A stretch of 64,000 nucleotides of DNA from Archivesica marissinica. Its lineage: Eukaryota > Mollusca > Bivalvia > Venerida > Vesicomyidae. The notes beneath the pieces were generated by a model that saw nothing but the letters and a program-made list of their open reading frames with translations, was not told where the DNA came from and did not search any database. The translations under genes were made by a program, and so were the position numbers. The stretch covers positions 48,163,927 to 48,227,926 of the forward strand of contig CM026403.1 of assembly GCA_014843695.1 (NCBI GenBank), written 5' to 3'. Shown here piece after piece: positions 1 through 12,100 of this stretch (position 1 is its first letter; every line of letters begins with the position of its first letter).

Positions 1-38
1 TATGGATGTCAAAGTCAAGAGTAAGAAAGCACAGTCCA

Positions 39-95
39 CGTGTCTTTAAGCATATGTACCGTGACGTGCGTGTGATCATTGATTGCACTGAGATA
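39..95 (+). pseudogene. DDE_Tnp_4 (ISL2EU-type) transposase fragment
   Basis: A short open stretch reads RVIIDCTEI, the hallmark of the strand carrying the first catalytic Asp in DDE_Tnp_4 transposases of the Harbinger/ISL2EU group. The residues before it (VFKHMYRDV) fit the family. Similarity is lost right after CTEI, so this is a broken piece. The C-terminal part of the same kind of transposase lies on the same strand at 1257-1497, and a THAP exon on the opposite strand lies between them. Confidence 0.55.
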
Positions 96-660
96 GGCCG
101 AGATTTCTCATATGGATGGATCAGTGGGTCTCTACATAGGTATGTGGAGTTGACTGTGACCCATGTATACCAATAAACATCTGGGTAGAACAAGAAGACG
201 GTTGTTGAGATAATTCACATAATTATCCCCCTGATTGGTAACCGACTCGACCGACACTCTCCGTATCTGTCTAATACTGTCGAAACATAGCATTTATACG
301 ATACCTCATTTACTTCACGTTGGGGTTGGTCCGTCACACAAGCAGATTCATCGAGTGCCACCGCATAGCATTCCTGTGAATTTTGTTCTTGTGTCAAATT
401 TCCAGCTCCACTGCTTTTTAGTTCCAACAAGGCAGTCTACAACAGAACAGAAGTCAAAATGTACATAGTTGTTTTAAATACACATGTATAGCAACCAATT
501 AGGGACAACTCGTCGGAGGGACTGTAAATAAGTTGAAGTACACCAACAAACATAGGATTGGTTGAGATTTAGAGAATGATTGAGTAAAATAAGTGGGTGG
601 GGTATTGGTTTTGCATATAACAGTGTGTGCATATTTCTTGCCGTTTATTTTAAATATAAT
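96..660. other. Stretch with no recognisable gene
   Basis: AT-rich sequence between the transposase fragment and the THAP exon. The open frames here do not resemble anything I know. I see no long repeat or RNA gene. Confidence 0.4.
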
Positions 661-723
661 TTAAATAAATGTAAAATTGGATATAAATGCATTAATTTCG
701 ATTAAAATACTACTGAAACATAC

Positions 724-1107
724 CGCAGCAACTCGTCTGGACACGCGCTTGCTTCTAGGTGTCTGACCAAAATCGTCAACGTCGGCCCTGCGTTTGGCCA
801 TTCCTGGTGTGTTGACCTTCATCCGTCGCCCTGTAGTTTTCATATTGTATCTGTTGACAACGTCTGGCCATTCTATCGACCATGGGAATATCGATGGAGT
901 GTGTACATCATAAGTCTTTACACCACCGACGAAATGTAAGCTACAAACAGTCGTGTGTTTTGAAGCTACCTTCAGATTGACGTTTCTGATCAAATGTATC
1001 CATGTTTGGCGCGATTTCTTTTCACTCGGCAACTTGTAGAATCTTAATTCCGTATGGCCTCTGCTTTCCCCCGGGCATCCAGGTATGTAACAGTTAGCGT
1101 GAACCAT
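724..1107 (-). pseudogene. THAP-domain exon
   Basis: The frame starts MVHANCYIPGC and shows the THAP zinc-finger pattern: C6 and C11 of the C2 pair, a Trp in TWIHLIRN, a VCSLHF C-x2-H pair and a HTPSIFPW box like the THAP AVPTIF motif. The remainder is basic (GRRMK, KRRAD, RSKRVSRR). A GT splice donor follows RVAA at 722-723, so the exon probably ends there. THAP domains bind DNA and form the N-terminus of ISL2EU-type transposases, and ISL2EU pieces flank this exon on both sides. No matching catalytic exon follows on this strand, so it is probably an orphan. Confidence 0.6.
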
Positions 1108-1256
1108 CTTAATTGTACAAAACTTCGATTGTTATCGCGTTCTTATGTGACCCGCATTGGTAAATAATAAACATGGCGGAATAAACCCCCCCTGTAACGA
1201 TCCCACAATGCTTAGCGAGCACTGTTTTGTTTACATGCGTGACGTCATCGTGTCGT

Positions 1257-1499
1257 AGGGCTATTAACATACCGACATTTTTCAAGAAAAAAAATAGAAT
1301 GTCGGGAGAAACAGTCATTAGAGACCGTAAGATTGCAAGCAAACGTGTGCACATAGAACGTATAATTGGCCTAGCAAAAACATTTAAAATATTAACTCTA
1401 CCATTGAGTGCTACCGAGACAAAGTTGTCCACTGAGATTATATTCACTTGTTTCATGCTATGTAATTTCAGATCTAGTATTGTTTCCAAATATGCATAG
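1257..1499 (+). pseudogene. DDE_Tnp_4 transposase, C-terminal fragment
   Basis: The frame reads INIPTFFKKKNRMSGE, then KIASKRVHIERIIGLAK, then a hydrophobic tail to a stop. This matches the end of DDE_Tnp_4 transposases, where the Glu in RVHIER is the third catalytic residue. The middle of the protein is missing between here and the fragment at 39-95, so this is the remnant of an internally deleted copy. I cannot prove the two fragments come from the same copy. Confidence 0.65.
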
Positions 1500-1504
1500 T
1501 TTGT

Positions 1505-1565
1505 GGAAGTCGTGATAAATATAAGTTGTGAGAACTTGTTTCGCAATCTAGCTAAAATAAATGTG
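1505..1565 (+). repeat. SINE 3'-tail fragment
   Basis: Carries the tail module ATATAAGTTGTGAGAACTTG followed by TTTCGCAA and TAAAATAAA. Related tails occur at 20600-20650, 21660-21715, 44110-44150 and 47870-47920. Confidence 0.5.
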
Positions 1566-1639
1566 TATGAACTAAATACAGTATGACTATCAACCTTGCA
1601 GTGGACAAAAAGGCAGAACAAATTATTATACAGTGCAGT

Positions 1640-1820
1640 ATAAGTTTGTTTAGTTTATACAAATTTATTTAGCTTATATTACACGTCCTTACAACTCTCA
1701 CATCTCATTCCTGATGGAAGCCGTCGCCACAAGATCGAGAGAAGAGGCATGTGGAATTTAAATGCCGCGCCCCAGGGCATAATCGTAATGGCTACAGCTG
1801 GGCTCAAACTGGGGGCGGGG
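1640..1820 (-). repeat. tRNA-derived SINE copy, family S1
   Basis: Read on the minus strand, the region shares its body with the SINE at 44107-44335 (TTCCTGATGGAA, GTGGAATTTAAATGCC, AGGGCATAATC, GGGCTC.AAC). The tRNA head is only partly kept. Confidence 0.6.
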
Positions 1821-1829
1821 GGGATTCAC

Positions 1830-2276
1830 ATCTGAAGCGGGAAAAAACAAGATGTGTCTTCTTGTTATAATTATAAGTAAATAGTCTTGTGTGGTGTGTA
1901 TAAATAAAATACTGTTTAAGCTAATTCAATACCGTATGTTGTTTTTGCCTATAGATAACTTTGTTAAAAGTTGATTCGAAATGTCCAGTGTTGCTTAAGT
2001 GACTTTTTCAGGTCACTTGTTTGAGTAAAATTGTGACCCAAGTTCCTCAAAATACAAGAAGTCATTGTTGTATTCAATATTATTCATTTATACATAAAAT
2101 AATAACAATAATTTACATATACATACATACATGTAGAGTACAATATTGAATAGTGCCTGTTTTTGATCTCAACATTCAACTTCTATTGAATAAGTTTCTT
2201 CGTTAAATTGTCAGTTGTTTGTCTATAATGCTATGAAATGTACATGTACTGCCAGTGCATGTCTAGTTCATTAAAT
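1830..2276. other. Non-coding stretch
   Basis: AT-rich, with a TACATACATACATG simple repeat near 2118-2134. No gene seen. It lies 3' of the YqaJ gene and may be that element's 3' region. Confidence 0.35.
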
Positions 2277-4538
2277 CTAAAGTTCCTCGCGGTAGAAGTG
2301 TTTTGACAAGATTGCCGATCTGAAGAAATTCCTGTAAAACAACTCCAGTTTTTCAGTCATTCCTGAAATGAATTTGTCATCTCTTTGTATCCGCACATAT
2401 TTCACATCTGAAAGTGTGTATACAATAAGATCACAAAACTGTCTCTTTGCACAGAACAGCTGACCTTGAATCTGATAATAATATGGGTGGGTTGTGCTCA
2501 GAGTCAAATTTCCATCAGCAGCCTTCATATATGGAACAGTTCTTGGGCTGATGTCCTTGTTTCTGGCCGAGAATGGGCACTTCACTTCGCACAGAACACT
2601 GTCGCTCACAATTCCGTCGGGTGATGCTCCCAAGAAAGGAAGGGTCGTGGACACAAAAATTCCACACTGTTTAACTTTAGCACCACTGTCACTTTCATAC
2701 TTGTGAATGGCCTCTTTCTCAAACTTGTGGCCATGTTTCATTGCCTCATTTTGTTTGATAGAACTTGAATTCACAAGTGAGGCAGCATACCGGTGGTGGT
2801 TCGTTATCTCCGTAACATGACAAATCCGGTGAAAGTTTGAAGATTGAATTCGCTTCTTCCTTTCTTCAAACCACCGGTCATTCTTGTCTTGACCACGTGT
2901 ATACATCTCCAAGTATGCTTGCTCTTCCTCCGAGATTTCGGTTATTTTCATAGCCTTAAGAAACATTTCCTCTGGCGTTTCCTTTTGGTAGTCATGGTCC
3001 AATGCATATGCTCTAACATTTGCCGGTTCAAATGATTGGAATATTGGTGTTCGTGATATGCCTTTGAAGTTCATACATGTGTTGTAAAAGTAGTCTGTGT
3101 AATTTATGTTGTTTCGATATTGCTGCGGCCTTGGATCAAAAGTCTGAATGTCACATATTTCATCAGAGCCGGCAATATTCAAATCCCTAGATTTCAGTGG
3201 GGTTCCAGTATGTTTCTTCACCTTGTGAAATGATTGTAATTTCTCTGTGCATGACATTTCAACATTCATTTTACCGGTTGAAATGAATTTACAGCATGCA
3301 AACAGCACTGTTCGGACATGTTTACAATGAGCAGTAGGGCCTTCACCTGCACCACACTCGCACTGCGCTTCATTCACTTGACCATTTCTTTTCAGAGAAA
3401 TGTCTACAAAATACGAGGTCTTCTTTCTCATCTCAGCCCAACACGCACTTCTCACATAGTCAAACTGGTCTGTTGAACACAGGCGAACATACAGTAGAAA
3501 CGTTTCATTATACAACTCGGTGACAGTATCATCAGTCAACTCCGTATTGTGACATGTACTCACATGCTAGTTCATACGACAGAGGCGAGGTTTTCATTTC
3601 GGAATGCAGATCTTTGTATTTGTCGACTTGTGGGTGGTCCATCTTAAATTCTGGCATTATGTCGTCATTATGTGAAAAGTTCTGATTCCTGTCATATGCT
3701 TCCAGTCTGAAAAAGAGATTTGACGTCACTTAGCACAAGGTATTTGGTTTAAACATGTCAATTTACATTTAATATCCCATTAAATGATACTTTACCCTGG
3801 GGCTATTTAGATCTCCCATATATATGTAAGCTGGGAATCAAAACAGAATTCAGACGGATATGTAGTCTAGTCCAGTGGTAACACGCTGAACTGGTAATCC
3901 AGGGATTGCAGGTTTGATCCCCGTCTAGCCATAATAAAATTAACAGTCTTTCAGATGGGACTTTACACTGTGCACGGAAAAGAACAAGAGGAGAATCTCG
4001 AATGATTCTATGTCTGTATCATTGCACTATCCTCCAAAATGACTAATCTCTTCAGGAGACGTCGCTCATATGGGCAAACGGTAGCAACGATAAATAAACG
4101 TAAAACACACACAAACAGAACTACATAGTCATTGATGAGAAGTGAATGCACTACACTGTTCTAAACAGCTAACCGCAAATATATACATGGTCCTGGACAA
4201 ATTCACTCTATTCCAACTACATGTACCAGGTAGGAATTACCCCACCCACCCACTAGAAAAATAAAATTCTCACGGGGGTTTATTTTCACAAAATTAAAAA
4301 TTTTGGCGGTAAATCTATTTAATTATATGCATATATTAGGACTGACTGTACACAAATAATAACTAATGTATTGTGTACATTTCCTCAATGTTGTCACGTT
4401 TTAAGATTGACGATTGGAAGTTTTCACGATTTCTTACCTCTCAATAAGTTCTTTCTTTCGTCCCGATAACTTGGCATTTCGACGCCGCAGCTCCGTTCTC
4501 AGCTGAACTAGATTCAGGGAACTAAACTTCGAAGCCAT
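2277..4538 (-). CDS. SAP-SWIM-YqaJ nuclease gene (ISL2EU second gene)
   Basis: Two exons. Exon 1 (4538-4438) encodes a SAP DNA-binding motif: LVQLRTELRRRN then LSGRKKELIER. A GT donor follows, and an AG acceptor opens exon 2 at 3706, giving ELIER-LEAYDRN in phase. Exon 2 carries a SWIM zinc finger (CECGAGEGPTAHCKH) and a YqaJ-type PD-(D/E)XK nuclease: GHKFEKEAIHKYE, PFLGASPDGIV, CEVKCP (the ExK) and YYYQIQGQ. Exon 2 changes frame near 3535-3565, between ELACEYMSQYG and DDTVTELYN, which needs one small indel. Proteins of this kind accompany the DDE transposase in ISL2EU transposons (established knowledge). Neighbouring DDE_Tnp_4 and THAP pieces agree. Apart from the frameshift all nuclease motifs are kept, so this could be a young pseudogene or a sequence error. 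I could not find the element ends. Confidence 0.8.
3866..4115 (+). repeat. tRNA-derived SINE, family S2
   Basis: The head resembles a tRNA with box A (TAGTCCAGTGGTAACACG) and box B (GGTTTGATCC), but the anticodon arm does not fold well. The body continues through TGACTAATCTCTTCAGGAG and ends near CATATGGGCAAACGGTAGC. Minus-strand copies of the same family lie at 49080-49265 and 50042-50528. Confidence 0.7.
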
Positions 4539-5170
4539 TATTGGATAAATCGCTCGATATTAATAATAACCAGTTGATTTGTTTGTTGTTTTCAATCGAC
4601 GCTATGCAATATAGAACACGGAAGTAAATGTTTAGGACCTACTTGCCTGTAGCGCCACCAAACGCGCACCTGTTGAACCAAGGGGACGTAACTGACTGAT
4701 GTCTCCCATTGCTTCTAAACCATAGGAGTTAGTTGTAGCCTTGATACTTAACATAATATGTTTTGTTCTCAATCATTAGTATTAGCCAAGGACTCCGACT
4801 TTCATATTTTGGCCAAAACATAACATTTGCCCATTACTGTTGCCTCTTTTGTCGGTCTTCCCCGTATCGGTCTTAGCATAGCTTTAATACTACACGAGAC
4901 ATTCACTTTGATTATTGTTAGCTGACAATGAGCGGAAGTGCATTGCACAAGAACGCTACCAAATGGAGAGCATAATTAGTCATAGCATTTGTCCGTTCGT
5001 CATAATTTTATCATGAGAGTATTTCAACAAAACTTGCCATATAGATGGAAGGCAATGTGAGGAAGTGCAGTGCGCAAGAACCATAATCCCACCAGAAGGA
5101 ATATCTGAATTATCTCCCCTTAATATATGTTACAAAATACGTTCGTTCTCATGCAGGTTTTTGTTTGCAG
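4539..5170. other. Non-coding stretch upstream of the YqaJ gene
   Basis: Likely holds the promoter of the minus-strand YqaJ gene near 4540-4650. Nothing else recognisable. The end looks like an intron leading to the acceptor at 5169-5170. Confidence 0.3.
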
Positions 5171-5346
5171 AGATGGGTGCTATACCACAGGCAAAAACTG
5201 GACAACGTTAGGGTTTCCACCACAAATGGTTTGGAAAGGCAGCACCAGGAGCTGAAATTTTTTTACTTAAGCCAGTACACGGAAGGAACCCCAACATCTC
5301 TTGTAACCACTGTTGTGAAGAATTTTCTTCCGGATAGCATCAGAAG
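5171..5346 (+). pseudogene. SWIM/MULE-like gene, upstream exon
   Basis: The exon opens after TTTTGTTTGCAG and ends at a GT donor after ATCAGAAG. It encodes RWVLYHRQKLDNVRVSTTNG, then LERQHQELKFFYL and VVKNFLPDSIRR. This matches the part of MULE-derived, SWIM-containing proteins that sits just before the zinc finger (a W-x-x-x-x-R, then N-x-x-E-R helix). The open frame continues in phase at 19368 (RR-YQEKNVRS). The intron between them has been filled by the TIR element at 5362-19081, which begins 15 bases after this donor. Exons further upstream are not visible. Confidence 0.65.
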
Positions 5347-6169
5347 GTAATATACATATGTGACCCGCCATACCAAAATCAGTCTTAAGTCGGAAAATAC
5401 AAAAGCGATCTAATCGTGCTTTAACATCAAGAGATCGATAATTTGTCAATATTCTACTTTTAGCATAATCAACTTCTACAATCAATTATCTTCCCAATAA
5501 TTGTTTATTTTCTTCATAATTATGCGTCTTTATGCATTTAAAATGCATTTTAATAAGGTGGGTATCAATCAAATGTGTAATTAATTTTGCGAGAACAAAG
5601 GCCAATCGATGAATGGTGGTGTTTTGCTGACCTATATTTGAAAAGGAATCACTCAAATGACCCCAGTATGTTTGGTACCAAAATAAACCGAAGACCCCGT
5701 GTTTACTCTCTATGCTATTTTTAGAAAATATAGTTTCCTTTTTAAACCAATAGAATGCTTCAAATCATGGCCATTTTATTCAAAATCACTTCTATGTTGC
5801 TACACTCAGCTTAATCAGGCCTATCGATTGGCTGAGATGTACCACGTGACCAAATTACATATGATTTCTTCAACTTCCGGTCAAGTGCTCGCAAATTAAG
5901 ATATTTTTAACAATAATCCGCGACGTTTTATCACTTGTAAATGATCTTGCTTCACATTTAAGTGAGTGAAATAGTTAGTCAAAATAAGTGGTAAGATTCG
6001 TAGCTCATCAGAAGTGTTCCCGGTGACTTTGTTTTATGAATTGTGATAATCGAATGTTCTAACTTCTACTCATTTTCGGGTGTGTTCCCTCAGTTCGGAT
6101 AATCATCATATGATATTGTCATAAGAAGTAGTTATTCGTACATCATACATGTGATTGTATAGCATCACA

Positions 6170-9100
6170 ATGGATATTACAAACGAAACTGTTGCTCGTG
6201 TGTTAAACAATTCTGTTACAGCTGCAAATCTAACTTCAATCACAAACACCAATGAATGGAATGATCTCATACAAACATTCTTTACTAGTGACAATGTTGA
6301 CAATTCATGCAATAGCTGCAGTGATGAAGACAGTGATTCCGACACCGACTCCCCATCTATTGGCATGTCCTATTCCGAGCCAGCACTGGAGATGGAGGAC
6401 ATTCCAATTATTGCTTTAAATAATTGTGAAAATATTGTAAACAATTCTCTGTTGAATCTCGTTAGTGAAGACAACATCACAGAAAACAAACTAATCGAAA
6501 CATTTTCGTGCAAATGTAAATTTAACAATGGTCTCCCATGTTATAGTCAGTTTCTAAAAGAAACGTGTCGTGGTTATCGACTACAGATTCATGAGCTGGA
6601 TAGATATGAGAAAGACCTTGTGATTCTTGCACAGATTGTGTGTCATATTCAGTGTTCCGATAACACTGTATCATCAAATAGGAAATCTCAGAAAGCACGG
6701 GAACGGATCCGCATCAGATATTACCGTGAAGGACGTGAGATCTGCAGAGAGATGTTTAAATTCCTGCACAGGTAATTATTGCACATTTGATTTTGAGGTC
6801 ATTCCCACTTGACAAAACAAGAAAATGTAGCCAAATAAAATTGTAGAATTCTAATTTAACGTGTTTGGCCACAGATATGAGATGTGTATAAATAATTATA
6901 CAGCTCAACCGCCATCTCATAATAGCACACATTCTTAAAAAATCTTCTCACAAACCGCTAGCCGGATTTTGACAAACCTTGATAGATGTACAATGCTCTT
7001 ACAGCCTGCCTTTTAATACATTCTCTCCTATTGATGTAATAAAATGCCCATAATTATATGTGTAACAAAAATCTCGATTATGTATCGGGAACGATTAATA
7101 TAACGTTGTAAAAACCTCGTTCACAGTCGAGCTATAATAAATTTGTATAAGCTAAACTTTGCGTGGAAAATTAACAGATGTAAGTAAGTAAGTAAAGACT
7201 TTATTTAACGAGGGTAACACATTTAACAAGAGTTAATCTTCCATGTGGCCCTCCACATGAATATACAAAATATTTACAAGGACAAACAGCCAGACCTGCC
7301 AGAACTATTCATGAATAAATGTAGATATAGGTACACCAAAATATTGTGTCTAAATTATGTGTGTGAATGACAACATTAAGCTTAATTAAAGCTTAACAAT
7401 TATTCATAAATCCAGAGGTTTGGCAGGCCTGTCACAAACAAGTTACATGTACATGTATCAACAATCAACATGTATACATACAGTCATATATAGATATATA
7501 CACAGGTAGACCAAAATCATATATTGACTCACAGATCATGTATTCATGTTTAACCATTTTAAACATTTACTGTGGAATGCTTCGACTGAGTCAGCATTTT
7601 TTATGTTCGAAGGTAAAACATTCCAGATAAGTGATCCTGAATATTTCATCGTATTTTTGAATAGCTCTTTGTGGGGTCTTGGAACAACATATGAGCAGTC
7701 TGATAACGATCTTAGTGCAGGCATTGTGCTATCTCTAATTCTTAACTGAAATAAGTCATTAATATATGAAGGTGTCAACCTGTTATTTACCTTGAACATA
7801 AATTTAGCTTTTCGGAAAAATACTCTATCAAAAATTGGCATAATTTTCAAGTCATTCATGCTGCGACGGACATCTTCACCATTATAATCTAATATAATTT
7901 TACAGGCTCGTTTCTGCAGTCTAAAAATTTTATTTTTATTTTTTCAAGGAGGTGCTGCCCCATACAATGTTACAATAATCTATATGCGGCTGCACATAGG
8001 ATTTGTAGAATTGAATACGATGTTGCTGTGATAAGAATATTTTAATTTTTGATAGAAGCCATAATGCTGACGCTATCTTCTTATAGTCCAGTCAATCTAG
8101 TGAAAAAAGGGGCTCAACCCAGGACAAATTGCAAAAGAAATGAAACCACTTGTAATAGTTTCATTGATACCATATTAATAACATATCAAAAGTTTACCAC
8201 GGTCCTGGTAGGGGAAGTGGGTCAAATAGGGGGTGTTACATAATACGTCATCCGCCATTATAGAAAAACCTTATTTTTGATATATCTCTGCCCCTGATCA
8301 TCCAAACTCACCAGAAATGGTGTCTACACCCATGTTTTAGGGGTCAAGGAATACAATGAAGGTATTTCTAACAATCTCAACCCATTACATAACACCAAAT
8401 ATGCTAATGAGCTTCCGCCATTGCCCGGAAATACCTTATTTTTTATATATCTCTGCCACTGCCCTTTGGGAAATTTCTCACGAGAATTCCATGAAATCTC
8501 GTGAGAATTGTACGAGATCTCATAAGATTTCGCGAGAATCCTACGAGATCACATGTAAAATAGTACATGCAAATCATATTACTAGCAATGCATAACACAA
8601 GAGCTGCCCCAGTAATAAGGATATTTGATTTTTGGGTAATTATTGCATTTCATTTTCATTTTCAGTCATGAGGTGACGTATGGCAACTATGGCGGCCTGT
8701 ATCTTCTGCAAAGGGACTTTAGCTGATGATCGCTCCACTGAAGTCAAGATCACTGAGAGAGGTGCTGAAAGCATCAATAACGCCAGTCGAGAACGAGGAT
8801 CTGATATTAGAGTAGAAGCGGGACAAATCGTACATAAGGAATGTCGGGCAAAGCATATAAATAAAAAACTCATAAGCCTTGAGCAGAAGCGAAATGCAGA
8901 AAAAGCATCAAGTTCGTTTTGCTCCCTCCGATCGCAGTCTTCCTTTTTTAACTTCAGCGGACACTGTTTATTCTGTGGTACCAGTGCGAAGGTTGAAGGA
9001 CGAAAGCGAGGTTACGAAACTTTTCCTGTCAGAACTCTGGACTTTCAAGACACCATTCTGGGTATATGCAAGGAACGGCATGACGAATGGGCGGATGACG

Positions 9101-12100
9101 TTACCGGACGGCTGGAATATGCCCAGGACTTACACGCAGCAGATGCCATTTATCATCAACCATGCAATGTTAATTTTCGAACGGGACGGCAGATACCATC
9201 ACAGTTCTGTTCAGATGAGAGTAAATCTGCTCGCCTGTCTCAAGGACGACCAGAAGAAACGGAAAGGACAGAAGCCTTCATGAAATGCATGACATTTTTT
9301 GAAGAAAATGATGATGAGCAGGTTACTATCAATGACCTCATTAGAAAAATGGATGACTATTTGAAGGGGTCGCCTTGTGATACATACAGCTTTCGATATA
9401 TGAAAAAGAAAATGCTTGAATATTATGGTGATAGAATAATTGTAACCGAGCTTAATGGGAAATCAAATGTTGTGACCTTCAGGACTACTGCATCCATCAT
9501 TCTAAATGATTTCTATGGTCAACAAAATAGGAATGACTCAGAATCGGAGAAACTCAGAATAATTCAGACTGCTGCCAAACTAATCAAGAATGACATAAAG
9601 CGTTTAGATTTGAATACCGACACGTATCCTACTTGTGATGAAATGTCTTCTACTACAAGGGCCCTCGAATTTGTACCAAAGTCATTGCTGTCCTTTCTAC
9701 AGGTGTTGTTTACAGGGAAGGATACGGATTTAAAGCAGGCATCACTTGGTCAAGCTCTCATGCAGGCAACTCGCCCACGAGTTCTTTTGGCACCAATGCA
9801 GTTCGGGCTGTCTGCGGAGATGCACAGCAAGTTCGCGTCTCGCTACTTAGTAGATACACTGCACAAGCGGGGATTTGGTGTTGGATATTCTGAGGTTCAA
9901 GCCTATGAACGTTGTGCTGCAATGCAAGGTGGAGATTTGCCAGAGAGACAACCAGACCAGTTTGTCCAGTTCATAGCCGATAATGTCGATCACAACATTA
10001 GAACATTGGACGGCTTAGACACCTTTCACGGGATGGGTATCATTGCCACATTCTCTCCTGGGAAGTTACCATCAAAGTCAATACCAAGGGTAAAGGTTTC
10101 GGCAGAAGATATCAAACAGGTTGGTAGGATCAATATAAAGTACTTTCAGTCACAGCACACTGGCAAATCCGTCACAACCTACAAGGAACTAGTAGCAATG
10201 GAGGTTTCAGACCCCACTGATCAAATTGATCTTCTCTGGGATGTATCTCTCATGCTGGAGTCTCGAAGACCAGCATGGTCCGGTATGATGCAGAGTTTCC
10301 ATAAAGGTGCTCACCATGGCATATCATCAATCCTGTTTCTACCGATCATCGATTTGGATCCCGGGAACATGTCGTGCATTTTGTCCACTTTGACATACAT
10401 AAGTGATCAAGCAAAGCGCTATGGTGTAGATCCAGTGATTACCTTTGACCAGCCACTTTTTTGGAAAGCGAAGGTGATTGTTGACTCCGAACCCAGTTGG
10501 AGCTCTTTAAAGGAGGTCGTTGTCAGACTTGGCGGACTTCATACACAAATGAGCTTCCTTGGATCCATTGGCGACTTGATGTCTGGCACCGGCCTTGCAG
10601 AAGTCCTTGAAACAGTATATGCAGAGAACGCCGTCAAAGCCATGATGACAGGAAAGGCCATATCTCGCGCCATTCGCGGTCACCTTTTGGTATATGCAGC
10701 TCTGCAGACGATGCTCATTGCGAATACATACAATTTGCCTCTTCCAACACATGAAAATGAATCCAACGACGACACTGGACCACCATCTGAAGGAAACGAT
10801 GGAGAAGATGAAGATGCCCAAGTCCATGCCCTTGAAGCCGACCTATTGAAAGCAAAAGACTTGTATCACAAGATGTCAGGTGATAACGAGGCTGCCTCAC
10901 AGCCCGAGTACGCTGATGCACTTCGCTCTATCTTGGAAAAACTTGATGCTGAAAAAGAATCCATGAAGGACCACAGGACAGCAAAACTATGGCTGCAATA
11001 CATGGAAATGGTGAGCCTACTACGCACGTTTATCAAGGCGGAGAGGACGGGGAACTGGCTCCTACACCTGCAAACAGTTCAGAAGATGCTTCCGTACTTT
11101 GCTGCTGCAGGCCACAATCATTACTCGAAATCTGCCTATATCTATCTACAGATGATGAAGGACCTACCCAAGACGCACCCCATAGTCCATGAACACTTCC
11201 TTAATGGTAATCATGTGGTGAGACGGAGCAATCGATATTGGGCAGGATTATCAACAGATTTAATCATTGAGCAGGTCCTGATGAGGAGCTTGAAGACCAG
11301 TGGAGGTCTCACCCGGGGAAGAGGTTTCACTGAAGTTCAGCGTTTGGTATGGCTCTTATCAATGCCTACCTGCGCAAAAGTTAATCAGGCAATGCAGGAA
11401 CTAACTGGTATCAACTGTGACAGCAGTGAGCAACACAAAGACTCTACACCATCAAGGATTAAGAGGGACAGCGAGGATACATACAAGGTTTTGCAGACTC
11501 TTAGTGCTCTTGACCCATTTGGTAATGATACCACACTTCGTGGTCTTGTTAGCGGTTTGGTTGCAAGTGATCAGGTTAATGTTGATGATGCAAAACGCGT
11601 TGGGCAGCTAATCTTAGATTCGATGGTAGGGCAGGACATGTGCGCGTACACCTTTCGGCGCAAAATGCAAGCTGTTACCATCGGAGCAAAGTCGGCCGTG
11701 AAAGTTGATGGTAAACCAGTACAAGTAGACCCCCAACTCCTTTTCCAAAGACTCAGCGTGTTAGCTACCAATGGATCGTATGAAGACCCAGCATCCGTTT
11801 TTCAATATGAACTGTGTACCAACCCAGCAGCTCTGTTCGACCAATCGTCGATGCCACGAGAAGCAGACAAACCAGTTCTAGCTGAAGCAATTTGGAAGCT
11901 AGTAGGCCCTGACCCCGGATCTGACACTGCAGTGAACATTCCATCAGATGTAAGATATGTTATTGATGGAGGAGCACTACTTCAGCGAATACCATGGACC
12001 AAGGGAGAAACCTTTGAGTCAGTCTGTCAGCGATACGTTCATTATGTCTGCTCTAAGTATGGACGACCAATAGTAGTCTTCGACGGGTATAATGACGGTC

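Noticed and set aside
1109..1621. 170-residue minus-strand frame
   Set aside because: It is the antisense of the DDE_Tnp_4 C-terminal fragment and a SINE tail.
3866..3935. Possible true tRNA gene
   Set aside because: Boxes A and B are present, but the anticodon arm does not fold and the sequence runs on as a SINE with copies elsewhere.
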